The notes: generated by a model from the sequence alone, not told the origin. A stretch of DNA of 64,000 nucleotides from DATLLN01 sp963797175 (GCA_963797175.1 CAWCOL010000009.1:496001-560000); one strand, 5' to 3'. Shown: positions 16,617 through 26,167, counted from the first letter of the stretch. Made by a program: numbers and translations.

Positions 16617-17431
16617 CGAGCATCGCCGGGAGGGGCTGTGGTGCGGGCATCCGCGCCGGAGCCTCTCCCGTCGCTGCCTCCCAGCACGGCGACCACGGCA
16701 GGCGGCGTGACGTCGAGCCAGGGGCCGCCGTGCCAGCCACGGTCGGCGTAGCGCTCGGCCGCGAGCCGTTCGGCCAGCTCGACCTCCTCGCCGGTCAGCT
16801 CGCCCGGCTCGGCCTCGAAGGCGGCGCACAGGGCCTGCTCCAGCGCGCGGGCGCCGGTGTTGGCGACGTGGTCGGGACGGCTGGGCGAGGGCCGCGGCCG
16901 GCCCTCGAGGTCGCCACCGCGGGGGCCGGCGATGGTGGCGCGGAGCGCCGCCAGGTCGGCGTCGATCAGCACGGTGCCGTGCACCATCGCGCCGGCCCGG
17001 CCGCGGTGGGCGGCGATGCCGGTGACCTTGCGACCGGCGACGCGCACCGTGCGGTCGTCGCGCTCGGCGTCCACGTCGCATGCCCGCAGCGCGGCGGCCA
17101 CGCCGTCCAGCAGGGGCGCGTACAGCTCCGGGATCCCGAGGCCCGCGTCGGGGTGGCCGGCCGGGGCGGACAGCGCGACGCACAGCGTCCCCGGGTCGAG
17201 GTAGACGGTGCCGCCGCCGGTGAACCGCCGCCACACGCGGACGCCGCGAGCGGCGCAGGCGGCCGCGTCCACCTCCCAGTCGGCGCGCTGGAACCGGCCC
17301 AGGATGACGGCCGGCTCGGTGCGCCACAGCAGCAGCGCCGGGCCGCCGCCCGCGCGCGCGACGGCCTCGTCCAGTGCGAGTGCCCGCTCCATCGGCAGCC
17401 GGCCCGCGGCCACCGCCCGCCGCGGCGTCAC
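16613..17431 (-). CDS. Lipoate-protein ligase A family protein
   Basis: The 272-residue protein carries the BPL/LplA fold: RRFTGGGTVYLDPGTL is the lipoyl-AMP site and GRKVTGIAAHRGRAGAMVHG holds the conserved Lys followed by HGT. It attaches lipoate (or octanoate) to E2 and GcvH subunits. It could also be an octanoyltransferase of the LipM type; the sequence alone does not decide. The GTG start overlaps the stop of the upstream coiled-coil gene (GTGA). Confidence 0.88.
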   Translation of the reverse strand: MTPRRAVAAGRLPMERALALDEAVARAGGGPALLLWRTEPAVILGRFQRADWEVDAAACAARGVRVWRRFTGGGTVYLDPGTLCVALSAPAGHPDAGLGIPELYAPLLDGVAAALRACDVDAERDDRTVRVAGRKVTGIAAHRGRAGAMVHGTVLIDADLAALRATIAGPRGGDLEGRPRPSPSRPDHVANTGARALEQALCAAFEAEPGELTGEEVELAERLAAERYADRGWHGGPWLDVTPPAVVAVLGGSDGRGSGADARTTAPPGDAR

Positions 17432-18153
17432 CGCGGCTGCTCGACCGCGATGCCCGCGCGCTCCAGGCGGATCGCCGCGGAGGGCGGCGCCGAGCCGGGC
17501 AGCGGCACGACCGCCGGCAGCTCACGCTCGATCGCGTCGATCCGGCTCTGGACGTCCACCGGGTCGCCCAGCTCCGCCAGCTCGGCCCGCGCGTCGGCCA
17601 CGGTGCGGGCGGCGACCGCATGGGCTCGGGTCGCGGCCTCGTCCAGCTCCTGGGCGTAGCCGGCCAGCGCCAGCGCGTCGCGGCGGGCCGCCTCCGGGCG
17701 CCCGTCGTCGTGCACGGCCTCGCACAGCGGCAGCTCGAACGGGGCCGCCAGTGCGACGTCCACCAGCGCCTCGCGCTCGCCGGCGAGACGGTCGAGCACC
17801 TCCCGGGTCTCCAGCCGCGCGGCCTCGACCCGGTGGCGGGCCTCGTCCACATCGTCCTGGTAGGGCGCCGTGTCGGCGCCGGCGTACGCTGCCTGCTCGG
17901 CCAGGTCGACCGCGCGCTGCCAGATCGTCACCAGCGGGTTCTGCATCACCCACTGGTCCTCCAGCTCGCGCGCGATCTGCTCGATCTCGTCGCGGCGGCG
18001 GGACGCGGCGTGCACCACGTCCGGGGCGTGCCGCTCGACCTCGCCGGCGGCGGCAATCTCCTCCTCGAGGTGGCGGATCCTGCGCAGGCTCGCGCGCAGC
18101 TCGACCAGCTCGTCGGCGAGGGCGAGCGCTCGATCCAGCTCGCGTCCCTTCAT
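17428..18153 (-). CDS. Coiled-coil hypothetical protein
   Basis: A 241-residue, mostly helical and strongly charged protein with heptad-like stretches (ELDRALALADELVELRASLR, RRRDEIEQIARELEDQW, DEARHRVEAARLETREV). No enzyme motif is seen. It is the first gene of a coupled pair with the lipoate ligase, so it may assist that enzyme or its target complex, but this is only context. It starts 44 bp from the divergent flavoprotein gene. Confidence 0.65.
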   Translation of the reverse strand: MKGRELDRALALADELVELRASLRRIRHLEEEIAAAGEVERHAPDVVHAASRRRDEIEQIARELEDQWVMQNPLVTIWQRAVDLAEQAAYAGADTAPYQDDVDEARHRVEAARLETREVLDRLAGEREALVDVALAAPFELPLCEAVHDDGRPEAARRDALALAGYAQELDEAATRAHAVAARTVADARAELAELGDPVDVQSRIDAIERELPAVVPLPGSAPPSAAIRLERAGIAVEQPR

Positions 18154-18197
18154 GCCAGCAGCTTACCGAGCGCCGGAAGGGGAGTACCGTCCTGCGG

Positions 18198-19376
18198 ATG
18201 GAGCGGGTGGACGTGGTGATCGCGGGCGGCGGGCCCGCCGGGCTGGCGCTGGCCGAGCCGCTGGCGCGGCGTGGCTTCGACGTGCTGGTCTGCGAGCGGA
18301 ACGCCGAGATCGGCGTGCCGGTGCGCACGTCCGGCGGCTCGTGGCCGGACGACCTCCGCCGGCTGGGGCTCCCCGACCACCTGTGGCATCCGATCACGAC
18401 GCTTTCGTTCCGGTCGCAGCACTCGCGGGCGGTCGTCGAGTGGGGCGGCCCGGTCGGCTGCTCGCTGGACGTGACCGGGACCTGGAAGCACCTGGCAGGC
18501 CGCGCCGAGGCCGCCGGTGCGCGCGTCGAGACCGGCACGCTGGTGCGGCCGGTCGAGACCGGCGTCCTCTCGCTGCGCAGAAACGGCGAGAGCAGGCAGG
18601 TCGCCTGCCGCCTGGCGGTGGATGCGAGCGGCACGCCGTCGCTGCTCGCCCGCCACGCCGGCGTGCACCCCGGCTTCGCCCGGGTCGGCGTCGGCTACGA
18701 GGAGGAGCTGAGCGCGCCGCGCTTTCCCCAGCACGAGGCGATGATCCTGGTCGGCGGCGTCGCCCCCGCGGGCTACGCCTGGGCGTTCCCCCGCGGGGAC
18801 ACCCGTGTCCGTGTCGGCGTCGGCGTCATCCAGCCGGACGTGCCGGACAACCCGCGCGCGCTCTACGGCCCGGTCGAGCACGCGCTGCGCGCGTCGCTCG
18901 AAGGCTCGCGCGTGCTCGAGCTGCACAGCGGGCGCATTCCCAGCGCCAGCCCGCCGCCCCACCTGACGGCCGACGGGCTGCTGGTGCTGGGCGACGCGGC
19001 GGCGCAGTCGAACCCGCTGCTGGGCGAGGGCATCCGCCACGTGATCGAGGCCGCCCGCCGGGCCGCCCCGATCGCCGCGGCCGGGCTGGGCCGCCCCGGC
19101 CTCGTCACCCGCGACCGGATCGGGGCGTGGGAGCGGACCGGGCGTCGCAGCCGCGGCCGCGCCTGGCCGCTCGCCCTGCGCGCCAATCACTACGTTGCCC
19201 GACTGGACGACGAGGGCTGGGACCGTGCGGTCGAGCTGATCAGCCGGCTGCCGGCCGAGGTGGTGACGCCGATCCTGCGCGCCGACCTGCTCGGCCTGCC
19301 CTTCCTGCTGGCCACCGCGCGGCGCGGCCCGCGCCTGGCCTGGCGCGTCGCCCGTCCCTTCCTGCTGGGCGGGTAG
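18198..19376 (+). CDS. FAD-dependent oxidoreductase, geranylgeranyl reductase-like
   Basis: A 392-residue flavoprotein. The Rossmann motif VVIAGGGPAGLALAEPLARR is at the N-terminus, followed by CERNAEIGVPVRTSGG. The GD motif TADGLLVLGDAAAQSNPLLGEGIRH is the second FAD signature, and GYAWAFPRGDTRVRVGVG matches geranylgeranyl reductases. These hydrogenate isoprenoid chains such as those of menaquinone, phytyl or archaeal-type lipids; halogenase or hydroxylase roles are alternatives. TACCGT lies 7 nt before the ATG, suggesting a leaderless transcript. Confidence 0.82.
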   Translation: MERVDVVIAGGGPAGLALAEPLARRGFDVLVCERNAEIGVPVRTSGGSWPDDLRRLGLPDHLWHPITTLSFRSQHSRAVVEWGGPVGCSLDVTGTWKHLAGRAEAAGARVETGTLVRPVETGVLSLRRNGESRQVACRLAVDASGTPSLLARHAGVHPGFARVGVGYEEELSAPRFPQHEAMILVGGVAPAGYAWAFPRGDTRVRVGVGVIQPDVPDNPRALYGPVEHALRASLEGSRVLELHSGRIPSASPPPHLTADGLLVLGDAAAQSNPLLGEGIRHVIEAARRAAPIAAAGLGRPGLVTRDRIGAWERTGRRSRGRAWPLALRANHYVARLDDEGWDRAVELISRLPAEVVTPILRADLLGLPFLLATARRGPRLAWRVARPFLLGG

Positions 19377-19398
19377 CCGGGAACCGCGGCCCTCCCCG

Positions 19399-19977
19399 GT
19401 GCGTCACAGAAGGGTGCGCACCTGGCGGCTCATCGGTGTTGCGGCTCTCGCAGCAATCATCGCCACTGCCGGCGCATCCTGCTCCGGGGGGAACGGCGGC
19501 GCGACGCTCCCCACCAGCGCCCAGCCTGGCGGCGCGACGGTCGCCGACGGAGCGGGCACCGAGCCGCGCGCGGTCGTCTGGATGGTGCGCTCCTCCGTCG
19601 GCTCCCCGGAGCGGGACCGATCGCGGCTGCCGGCGTGCCCGGCCGGCGAGCTGTGCGTCGTTCGTCGCCTCCGCAACGAGACGTTCGGCGACGGCAGCCA
19701 TCCCTGGGGCCTGATCGCCGTCCGGCGGTTCTCCTGCGCAACCGGCGACGGCGGATCGACGGCTGACTGCCGCGCGATCGCCGACCTTCGCCGCGTGCTC
19801 GCGCACACGCCGATCGGCGCGTGCGCCTGTCCGCTGATCGCCGGGATCCGGGCGACCGCGACCACGCACATCGACGGCCGGCGCGTGACCGTCCCGCTGG
19901 ACTCCTGCACCTACTGCGGCCGGGCGCCGGCCATCTCGGCGCACGCGCTGCACGTGCTCCTGCCGCGGCCGGCGTGA
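19399..19977 (+). CDS. Putative lipoprotein
   Basis: A 192-residue protein with a lipoprotein signal: basic start MRHRRVRTWR, hydrophobic stretch LIGVAALAAIIATA and a lipobox GASC. A Gly/Thr-rich linker leads into a domain with several cysteines (CPAGELCVV, ACACPL, SCTYCG) that probably forms disulfides outside the cell. No family is recognised. It follows the flavoprotein gene by 22 bp on the same strand. Confidence 0.7.
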   Translation: MRHRRVRTWRLIGVAALAAIIATAGASCSGGNGGATLPTSAQPGGATVADGAGTEPRAVVWMVRSSVGSPERDRSRLPACPAGELCVVRRLRNETFGDGSHPWGLIAVRRFSCATGDGGSTADCRAIADLRRVLAHTPIGACACPLIAGIRATATTHIDGRRVTVPLDSCTYCGRAPAISAHALHVLLPRPA

Positions 19978-20001
19978 CCGGGGGTGCGGCATACTCCCGA
20001 C

Positions 20002-20892
20002 ATGAGCAGCGAAGGGCAGATCGACGTCTACCGGCTGACGGTGCGGCACGCGCTGGCGCGGGCGTTCACCGGCATCGACCCGGGCGAGCACGCCTGGCGC
20101 GGCACGATGGGGCTCGGGGAGGCGGAGGTGACCGCCGACGTCGCCCTGCTGGACGACGGGCGGCCGTACGTCGCCGTCCACGCCGACATCGCCGCGGCCG
20201 AGACGCTGGACGGGCGGCTGGCGCGCACGCTGGTGATCGAGAACGCCAACACGACGATCGGCCGGCTCGCCCACCGCGACGGCGCGATCCGGATCGAGCA
20301 CGCGATCCTGGCCGGCACCACGATGGCCGCGGTCGAGATCAAGGCCAGCGTCTGGACGGTGGGCTGGACCGCGCACGCATTCTCGCCGCGGATCCACGCG
20401 CTGACGTGTGAGGCGACGCCTGTGCCGCACGTGCCCGAGCTGCCCGCAGCGCTCCGCCGCGACGCGGCCGACCACGTCGCCATCACCACGACCCGCGTCC
20501 AGCGGTTCCTGGAGCAGCGCTACGGGCCTTTCCAGCACGACCCGGACTGGGGCTTCCACGGCGGCTTCGGCAGCGCCCGCGTGTTCGTGGACGTGCTGCC
20601 GGTGCTGGAGGACTCGACGGCCGTCCGCGCCTCCTCGCCGGTGCTGTCGGACGTCGATCTGACGGACGAGCTGGCGCTGCGCTTGCTCGAGCTGTCGGAC
20701 GCCTCGCCGTTCGGCGCCTACTCGTACCTGCCCAGCCGGCGGGAGGCATGGTTCGAGCACGTCATCCTCGGCGACGACCTCGACCAGGTCGAGCTGGAGA
20801 CGGCGATCGACATCGTTGCCACGACGGCAGACGGGGAGGACGACGAGCTGGCGGCGCGCTTCGGCGGCCGCCGCTACGCCGACCTCGGCTGA
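20002..20892 (+). CDS. YbjN-like (type III secretion chaperone fold) protein
   Basis: A 296-residue protein. The C-terminal part has the YbjN pattern: LTDELALRLLELSDASPFGAYSYLPSRREAWFEHVILGDDL and then ELAARFGGRRYADLG. The middle part (RTLVIENANTTIGRLAHRDGAIRIEHAILAG) looks like a second, more divergent copy. The name refers only to the fold; there is no secretion system here. CATACT lies 6 nt before the ATG. Its end overlaps the opposing histidine kinase gene by 19 bp. Confidence 0.65.
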   Translation: MSSEGQIDVYRLTVRHALARAFTGIDPGEHAWRGTMGLGEAEVTADVALLDDGRPYVAVHADIAAAETLDGRLARTLVIENANTTIGRLAHRDGAIRIEHAILAGTTMAAVEIKASVWTVGWTAHAFSPRIHALTCEATPVPHVPELPAALRRDAADHVAITTTRVQRFLEQRYGPFQHDPDWGFHGGFGSARVFVDVLPVLEDSTAVRASSPVLSDVDLTDELALRLLELSDASPFGAYSYLPSRREAWFEHVILGDDLDQVELETAIDIVATTADGEDDELAARFGGRRYADLG

Positions 20893-22331
20893 CCCTGGTC
20901 GAGCGGGATCGAGAAGCGCACTGTGGTGCCGCCGCCCGGCACCGTCTCCAGGTCGAAGCTGCCGCCGGCGAGCCACAGCCGCTCGGAGACGGCGTCCAGC
21001 CCGAGGTGCAGGTAGGCGCGGGGCCGGTCGCGCACGGCGTCCGGGTCGAAGCCGCGGCCGTCGTCGGACACGCGGCCCGCCAGCATCCCGTCCACCTCCT
21101 CGAGCTCGACCTCGACGTGCGTCGCCTGGGCGTGCTTGCGCACGTTGGCGAGCGTCTCGCGGACGACGCGGTACGCCATGTCCTCGATCGGCGCCGGGAA
21201 TCGCTTGTCGGGCGCGATCACCCGGTGCTCCGCCCGGGTGTCGCCCGCGGCCTCCTCGAGCAGCGCCTCCACCGCCACGCGCAGGCCGTGCGCCTCCAGC
21301 AGCTGCGGCCGCAGCTCGAACATCAGCCGCCGCGTCCGCTCGGTCGCCTCGTAGACGACCGCCCGCACGCGCTCGATGTCGGCCACGTCCACCGCGCCCT
21401 CGCCGCGGCGGATCGAGCCCATCAGCCGGTCGAGCGACACCAGCGTCGCCGTCAGCACCTGCACCGTGTCGTCGTGCAGCTCGCCGGCGATGCGTGAGCG
21501 CTCTGCGTCCTCGGCGCGCAGCACCATCCCCAGCACACGGCGGCGGCGCATCTCGCTCTGCCGCAGCGCCTCCTCCGACCGCCGGTACTCGGTGATGTCG
21601 AGGCCGATGCTGGCCGCGCCCCACACCCGGCCCTCCTCGTTGCGGAGCGGCGCCGTCCACCAGCCGTAGCGGCGGCGGCGGCCGTCGCGCGCGGCGATCT
21701 CGGACTCCGAGTACGGCATCACGGTGCCGTGGTGGAGCTGCTCGTAGTAGTTGCTCTCGAGCTCGCGGCGGTCGGCCGGCGAGACCGTGTCCAGCCAGCG
21801 CGCGCCGACGATGCTCTCCTCCGGCCGGCCGATCAGGTCGACCAGGTGCCGGTTGCAGTAGATGATCCGGCCGCGCGTGTCCTCGATCACCGCTGCAAGC
21901 GGGATCGCGCCCAGCATCTGGCGCAGGCGGCCGTCCGCCTGGCGCTCGGCGGCGTCGGCCCGGTGCCGGTCGGTGACGTCGGAGATCACGCCCTGGAAGA
22001 TCTGCGCGTGGCCCTGCTCGTCGAACACCGGCATCGCGTGGTCGAGCACCCAGCGCAGGTCGCCGCCGGGCAGCAGGACGCGGTACTCGTCCTGGTACTC
22101 GAGCCCGTTGGCAAGCGCCTCCTGCCACTCGGAGATGACCCGCTCGCGGTCGTCGGGGTGGATGCGGTCCTCCCACTCCCCCAGCCGGTCCATCCAGCGC
22201 TCCTGGCTGCAACCGAACAGCTCCTCGATCTGGGGGCTGATGTAGAGCGGGGTGCCGTCCGGGGCGGTGGCATACGTCACCGCGGGGATCCGCTCGATCA
22301 GTCCTCGATACAGAGCTTCGGTCTGCGTCAT
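20874..22331 (-). CDS. PAS-PAS sensor histidine kinase (NarX/HisKA_3 type)
   Basis: The 485-residue protein has two PAS domains (YRGLIERIPAVTYATAPDGT... and LRQMLGAIPLAAVIEDTRG...), each with a PAC end, then a dimerisation domain with the phospho-acceptor His near 285 in IAGELHDDTVQVL. The ATPase domain shows ETLANVRKHAQA, DDGRGFDPD and GLDAVSERLWLAGG. No transmembrane segment is present, so it is a soluble sensor. No intact response regulator lies next to it. GGGGAG precedes the ATG by 7 nt. Confidence 0.92.
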   Translation of the reverse strand: MTQTEALYRGLIERIPAVTYATAPDGTPLYISPQIEELFGCSQERWMDRLGEWEDRIHPDDRERVISEWQEALANGLEYQDEYRVLLPGGDLRWVLDHAMPVFDEQGHAQIFQGVISDVTDRHRADAAERQADGRLRQMLGAIPLAAVIEDTRGRIIYCNRHLVDLIGRPEESIVGARWLDTVSPADRRELESNYYEQLHHGTVMPYSESEIAARDGRRRRYGWWTAPLRNEEGRVWGAASIGLDITEYRRSEEALRQSEMRRRRVLGMVLRAEDAERSRIAGELHDDTVQVLTATLVSLDRLMGSIRRGEGAVDVADIERVRAVVYEATERTRRLMFELRPQLLEAHGLRVAVEALLEEAAGDTRAEHRVIAPDKRFPAPIEDMAYRVVRETLANVRKHAQATHVEVELEEVDGMLAGRVSDDGRGFDPDAVRDRPRAYLHLGLDAVSERLWLAGGSFDLETVPGGGTTVRFSIPLDQGQPRSA

Positions 22332-22440
22332 CACGTGCTCCCCTGGGTGACAACGGTGGTCACCGCCAGTCAAACGATAACCCATCATCCTGCCGGAGCG
22401 TGGTGGCCGTGCCACGGACGCTGTTTGGTATCGTGGCGGC

Positions 22441-22614
22441 GTGGAGATCAGCGGCGGAAAGCTGGCGATGTGGGTGATCGGGAGCGGCATCCTGATCGGC
22501 CTGCTGGCGGGCCTCGTCGCCCGCGGACTGGACGCCTTCCCGTGGGGGATCTGGGGCGTGATCGTCGCCCTCGTGCTGGCCGCGATCGCCTTCGCGCTCG
22601 GCGAATACGAGTAG
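22441..22614 (+). CDS. Small two-helix membrane protein
   Basis: From a GTG the frame gives 57 residues with two hydrophobic helices: MWVIGSGILIGLLAGLVARG and WGIWGVIVALVLAAIAFALG, ending EYE. A TATCGT box lies 6 nt before the GTG, as in other leaderless starts of this window. The stop abuts the stop of the opposing glcF gene with no gap. Function unknown. Confidence 0.65.
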   Translation: MEISGGKLAMWVIGSGILIGLLAGLVARGLDAFPWGIWGVIVALVLAAIAFALGEYE

Positions 22615-23793
22615 TCAGCCCAGCAGCTCGACCGGGTGGACGATCCGCAGGTCGCCGCGCCCCAGGTGGCGCAGCGAGGCCGCCAGCTGGAGCGCGCAGC
22701 CGGGGTTGGCCGTGGCGATGACGTCGGGGGCGGCGTCGAGGATCGCCCGCGCCTTCCGTTCGCCCAGTTCCCGCGCCGCCGCCGGCTGCGTCAGGTTGTA
22801 GATCCCGGCCGAACCGCAGCACGTGTCCGCCCCTTCGATCTCGACCAGCTCGATCCCGGGCACGCCCCGCAGCAGCTCACGCGGCTCGTCACGGACGCCC
22901 TGCGCGTGGCGCAGGTGGCACGCGTCCTGGTAGACGACGCGCAGCGGCGGCCGGCCGGTCGCGCGGCCCGCGTCGGGGGGCGGCCCCAGCTCGACCAGCA
23001 GCTCGGTGACGTCTCGGACGCGTTCGCTGAACGCCCGCGCGTCGTCGGTGCCCAGCAGCTCGCCATAGCCCTTCATGGCCGACCCGCAGCCGGCCGCCGT
23101 GACGACGACGCGGTCATAGCCGTCCAGCGCGGCGATCGTCTCGCGCGCCCGCCGCATCCCCTCCTGGTCGCGCCCGGCGTGGGTCGAGAGCGCCCCGCAG
23201 CAGCCCTGGCCCTCGGGCACGACCACCTCGCAGCCGCGCGCGGCGAGGGCGGCGGCGGCCGCGACGTTGACCCTGCCGAAGTAGACCCGCTGGACGCAGC
23301 CGGCAAGCAGCGCCACCCGCATCCGCTGCGGCGGCCGGGCGGCGGTGCGCGGCGGTGGCGCGGCCCGCAGGTCGGCGCGGGTCACGCGCGGCGCCAGCGC
23401 CAGCGGGCGGATGCCGAGGGCCAGCGGCCACGAGATCGCGCGCAGCCGGCGCGGGTGCGGGAAGAGCGCGAAGACGAGCCGGTCGATCAGTCGCGCCCGC
23501 AGGCTCGACGGGGCCTCCGCCCGGCGCACCACGCGGGCGTGCTCGATCAGGCGGTCGTAGCGCACGCCGCTGGGGCAGGCCGTGACGCAGGCCAGGCAGC
23601 CCAGGCAGCGGTCGAAGTGCTCGGCGGCCGTGGCGTCCATCGCCAGCTCGCCGTCCTCGATCAGCGACAGCAGGTGGATGCGGCCGCGCGGCGAGTCCAT
23701 CTCCTCGCCCCACAGCTGGTAGGTCGGGCAGGAGGGCAGGCAGAAGCCGCAGTGGACGCAGGCGTCGATCAGCGTCCGCGGCTGCTCGCTCAT
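22615..23793 (-). CDS. glcF: Glycolate oxidase, iron-sulfur subunit
   Basis: The 392-residue protein starts with two 4Fe-4S motifs, CVHCGFCLPSCP (residues 12-23) and CLGCLACVTACP, followed by two cysteine-rich CCG domains (EGQGCCGALSTHAGRD and ADTCCGSAGIYN). It takes electrons from the flavin subunits GlcD/GlcE and passes them on to the membrane quinone pool. Its ATG overlaps the stop of glcE by four bases. The order glcD-glcE-glcF with overlapping ends indicates a single transcript. Confidence 0.95.
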   Translation of the reverse strand: MSEQPRTLIDACVHCGFCLPSCPTYQLWGEEMDSPRGRIHLLSLIEDGELAMDATAAEHFDRCLGCLACVTACPSGVRYDRLIEHARVVRRAEAPSSLRARLIDRLVFALFPHPRRLRAISWPLALGIRPLALAPRVTRADLRAAPPPRTAARPPQRMRVALLAGCVQRVYFGRVNVAAAAALAARGCEVVVPEGQGCCGALSTHAGRDQEGMRRARETIAALDGYDRVVVTAAGCGSAMKGYGELLGTDDARAFSERVRDVTELLVELGPPPDAGRATGRPPLRVVYQDACHLRHAQGVRDEPRELLRGVPGIELVEIEGADTCCGSAGIYNLTQPAAARELGERKARAILDAAPDVIATANPGCALQLAASLRHLGRGDLRIVHPVELLG

Positions 23794-24560
23794 GCTGCCG
23801 CGAACCGTTCGATCACACGCCGCTCGAGCGGCGTCGGCTCGACCGCCGGCGGCTCGATGTCGGCGAACAGCCAGCCGCGCGCCCAGCGGCCGACCACGCG
23901 GGTCGCGCCCTGCTCGGCGAGCCGCGCCGCATGCTCCGCGCAGGCCGCCGGCGGACACCGCCAGAGCGCCAGGCCGGCCTGCCGCTCGCGGTGCTCGGCC
24001 CACAGCGCCTCGTCGTCGTCCACCACCTCGCCGCCGACCGCGTCGGCGGCCGCGCGGGCCAGCGCGCCGGCCACCCGGCTCTCGAAGCGCACCCGCATCA
24101 CGCCCTCCGGCGCCAGCCCCTCGACGCAGGCGGGATGCCATTGCTCGAACGCGGTCGCGTCGCCCAGCGGCGCCAGCACGGTCGCGGTGGCCGGCGGCAG
24201 CGGGTGCAGGCGCAGCGTCAGCTCGAGCAGCTCGCCCAGCGCGCCGCCGGCGCCGGTGAAGAGCTTGGGCAGGTCGTAGCCGGCGACGTTCTTGACCACC
24301 TTGCCGCCGCCCCGCACCTCGCTGCCGTCGGCCAGCCGGGCGCGGATGCCGAGCACGAGGTCGCGGGGCAGGCCGTAGCGGTGCGCCCGCGGACCGAACA
24401 GCGCGCGGTCGAAGACCTCGCCGACCGTCAGCTCCGCCGTGCCGGGCGGGTCGAGCGCGAGCATCTGGCCGTGCCGGGCCAGCGCCGTTGTCAGCTCCGG
24501 CATCGGCGTCGCCGCCTCGACGGTGCAGGTCAGGTCGCCGGCTTCGTGCTCGATCACCAT
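23790..24560 (-). CDS. glcE: Glycolate oxidase, FAD-binding subunit GlcE
   Basis: A 256-residue short member of the PCMH-type FAD family. LALDPPGTAELTVGEVF, the GIRARLADGSEVRGGGKVVK segment and NVAGYDLPKLFTGAGGALG are characteristic of GlcE. The N-terminal FAD region is shortened compared with GlcD. It overlaps glcD by 7 nt and glcF by 4 nt. The three subunits oxidise glycolate (or a related 2-hydroxy acid) to glyoxylate. Confidence 0.93.
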   Translation of the reverse strand: MVIEHEAGDLTCTVEAATPMPELTTALARHGQMLALDPPGTAELTVGEVFDRALFGPRAHRYGLPRDLVLGIRARLADGSEVRGGGKVVKNVAGYDLPKLFTGAGGALGELLELTLRLHPLPPATATVLAPLGDATAFEQWHPACVEGLAPEGVMRVRFESRVAGALARAAADAVGGEVVDDDEALWAEHRERQAGLALWRCPPAACAEHAARLAEQGATRVVGRWARGWLFADIEPPAVEPTPLERRVIERFAAA

Positions 24561-25987
24561 CGCTCGGCCAGCCCCTCGCGCTCCAGCGGGTGCGCGCGGT
24601 ACGGCCCCGGCACCTCGCCGCACAGCCGCGGCGTCGGGAACACCTTGCCGGGGTTGCAGAGGCCACCGGGATCGAAGCCGCAGCGGACGCGGTGCATCGC
24701 CAGCAGGTCGGCCTCCGAGAACATGCGCGGCATGTGGCGGGCCTTGTCCAGGCCGATGCCATGCTCGCCGGTGAGCGAGCCGCCCGCATCGACGCAGGCG
24801 GCGAGGATGTCGGAGGCGAGCTGCTCGGCCCGCTCGGGCTCGCCCGGCACCGACCCGTCGTAGAGCACCAGCGGATGCAGGTTGCCGTCGCCCGCGTGGA
24901 AGACGTTGGCCACCCGCAGGCCGTGCTCGCGGGAGAGGTCGGCGATCCGGCGGAGCGTCTCGGGCAGGCGGGTGCGGGGGACGACGCCGTCCTGCACGTA
25001 GTAGTCGCGGCTGAGCCGCCCCATCGCCGGGAAGGCGGCCTTGCGGCCGCGCCAGAAGCCGGCCCGCTCGGCCTCGTCGCGCGCGCGGCGCACGGTGCGG
25101 GCGCCGGCGGCGAGGCACAGCTCGTCCACGTCGTCCACCGTCGCCTCGACCTCGAGGTCGGGGCCGTCCAGCTCGACCAGCAGCACGGCACCGGCGTCCA
25201 GCGGCAGCCCGACGTGCATCGACTCCTCGGCGGCGCGGATGCTGAGCGCGTCCATCATCTCGATCGCCGCGGGGATCACGCCGGCCGCGATGATCGCCGA
25301 CACGGCCTCGCCGGCGTGGTCGGTCGTCTCGAAGTCGGCCAGCAGCGTCTCCACCCGCTGCGGCACCGGCAGCACCCGCACCAGCGCCTCGGTGACGACC
25401 CCGAGCGTGCCCTCCGAGCCGACCACGGCGCCGAGCAGGTCGAGCGCGCCCCACGTGTCGAGCCGCACGACGTCGCCGTCGGCCAGCACCAGCTCGGCCT
25501 CGAGCACGTGGTTGGTGGTGAAGCCGTACTTGAGGCAGTGCGCGCCGCCGGAGTTCTCGGCCACGTTGCCGCCGATCGTGCAGACCTGCTGCGACGAGGG
25601 GTCGGGCGCGTAGTAGAGGCCGTGCGGCGCGACCGCCCGGGTCACGTCCAGGTTGGTCACGCCCGGCTGGAGCCGCACCCGGCGGTTGGGGACGTCGACG
25701 TCGAGGATGCGGTTCATCCGCGACAGGCCGATCACGATGCCGCTCGCCACCGGCACCGCCCCCCCGGACAGCCCGGTGCCCGCGCCGCGGGCGACGAACG
25801 GCGTCCCGGTCTGGTGGCAGATGCGCACCGCGGCGGCGACCTGCTCGGTGGTCTCGGGCAGCACGACGGCCAGCGGCACCGCGCGGTGGCTGGCCAGCCC
25901 GTCCGTCTCGTAGACGCGCAGCGCGGTGGGATCGGAGATCACGTTCTCCGAGCCCACCGCGCGTCGCAGATCGTCGGCCAGGCTCAC
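24554..25987 (-). CDS. glcD: Glycolate oxidase, FAD-linked subunit GlcD
   Basis: The 477-residue catalytic flavoprotein has the PCMH FAD-binding domain (PFVARGAGTGLSGGAVPVA, GNVAENSGGAHCLKYG, GSEGTLGVVTEALVRVLP) and the C-terminal FAD-oxidase domain (VFHAGDGNLHPLVLYD, GEHGIGLDKARHM). The GTG start (MSLADDLRRAVG) lies 7 nt after TAGGCT with no Shine-Dalgarno site, suggesting a leaderless operon mRNA. Lactate dehydrogenases of the Dld type are close relatives, but the glcEF partners favour glycolate oxidase. Confidence 0.95.
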   Translation of the reverse strand: MSLADDLRRAVGSENVISDPTALRVYETDGLASHRAVPLAVVLPETTEQVAAAVRICHQTGTPFVARGAGTGLSGGAVPVASGIVIGLSRMNRILDVDVPNRRVRLQPGVTNLDVTRAVAPHGLYYAPDPSSQQVCTIGGNVAENSGGAHCLKYGFTTNHVLEAELVLADGDVVRLDTWGALDLLGAVVGSEGTLGVVTEALVRVLPVPQRVETLLADFETTDHAGEAVSAIIAAGVIPAAIEMMDALSIRAAEESMHVGLPLDAGAVLLVELDGPDLEVEATVDDVDELCLAAGARTVRRARDEAERAGFWRGRKAAFPAMGRLSRDYYVQDGVVPRTRLPETLRRIADLSREHGLRVANVFHAGDGNLHPLVLYDGSVPGEPERAEQLASDILAACVDAGGSLTGEHGIGLDKARHMPRMFSEADLLAMHRVRCGFDPGGLCNPGKVFPTPRLCGEVPGPYRAHPLEREGLAERW

Positions 25988-26167
25988 CCGATGGAGCCTA
26001 CCCGCGCCGGCCGCGACGCTCCCGGCATACCTCCGGCCACCTGTGACCGAACCGTTGCATGGCGTCAGAGTCCCGTCATTCCCCGGAACGGATCGCACGC
26101 CGGAAGCCAGTCGGTTGGACGACAGCTCAACCGCCCCGCGCGTCTTGCGGGCGCTATGCTCGCCACG

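Noticed and set aside
19240..22353. Minus-strand open frame of more than 1000 codons
   Set aside because: It mirrors the flavoprotein, lipoprotein and YbjN-like genes and runs out of frame over the histidine kinase. Composition is that of a shadow frame.
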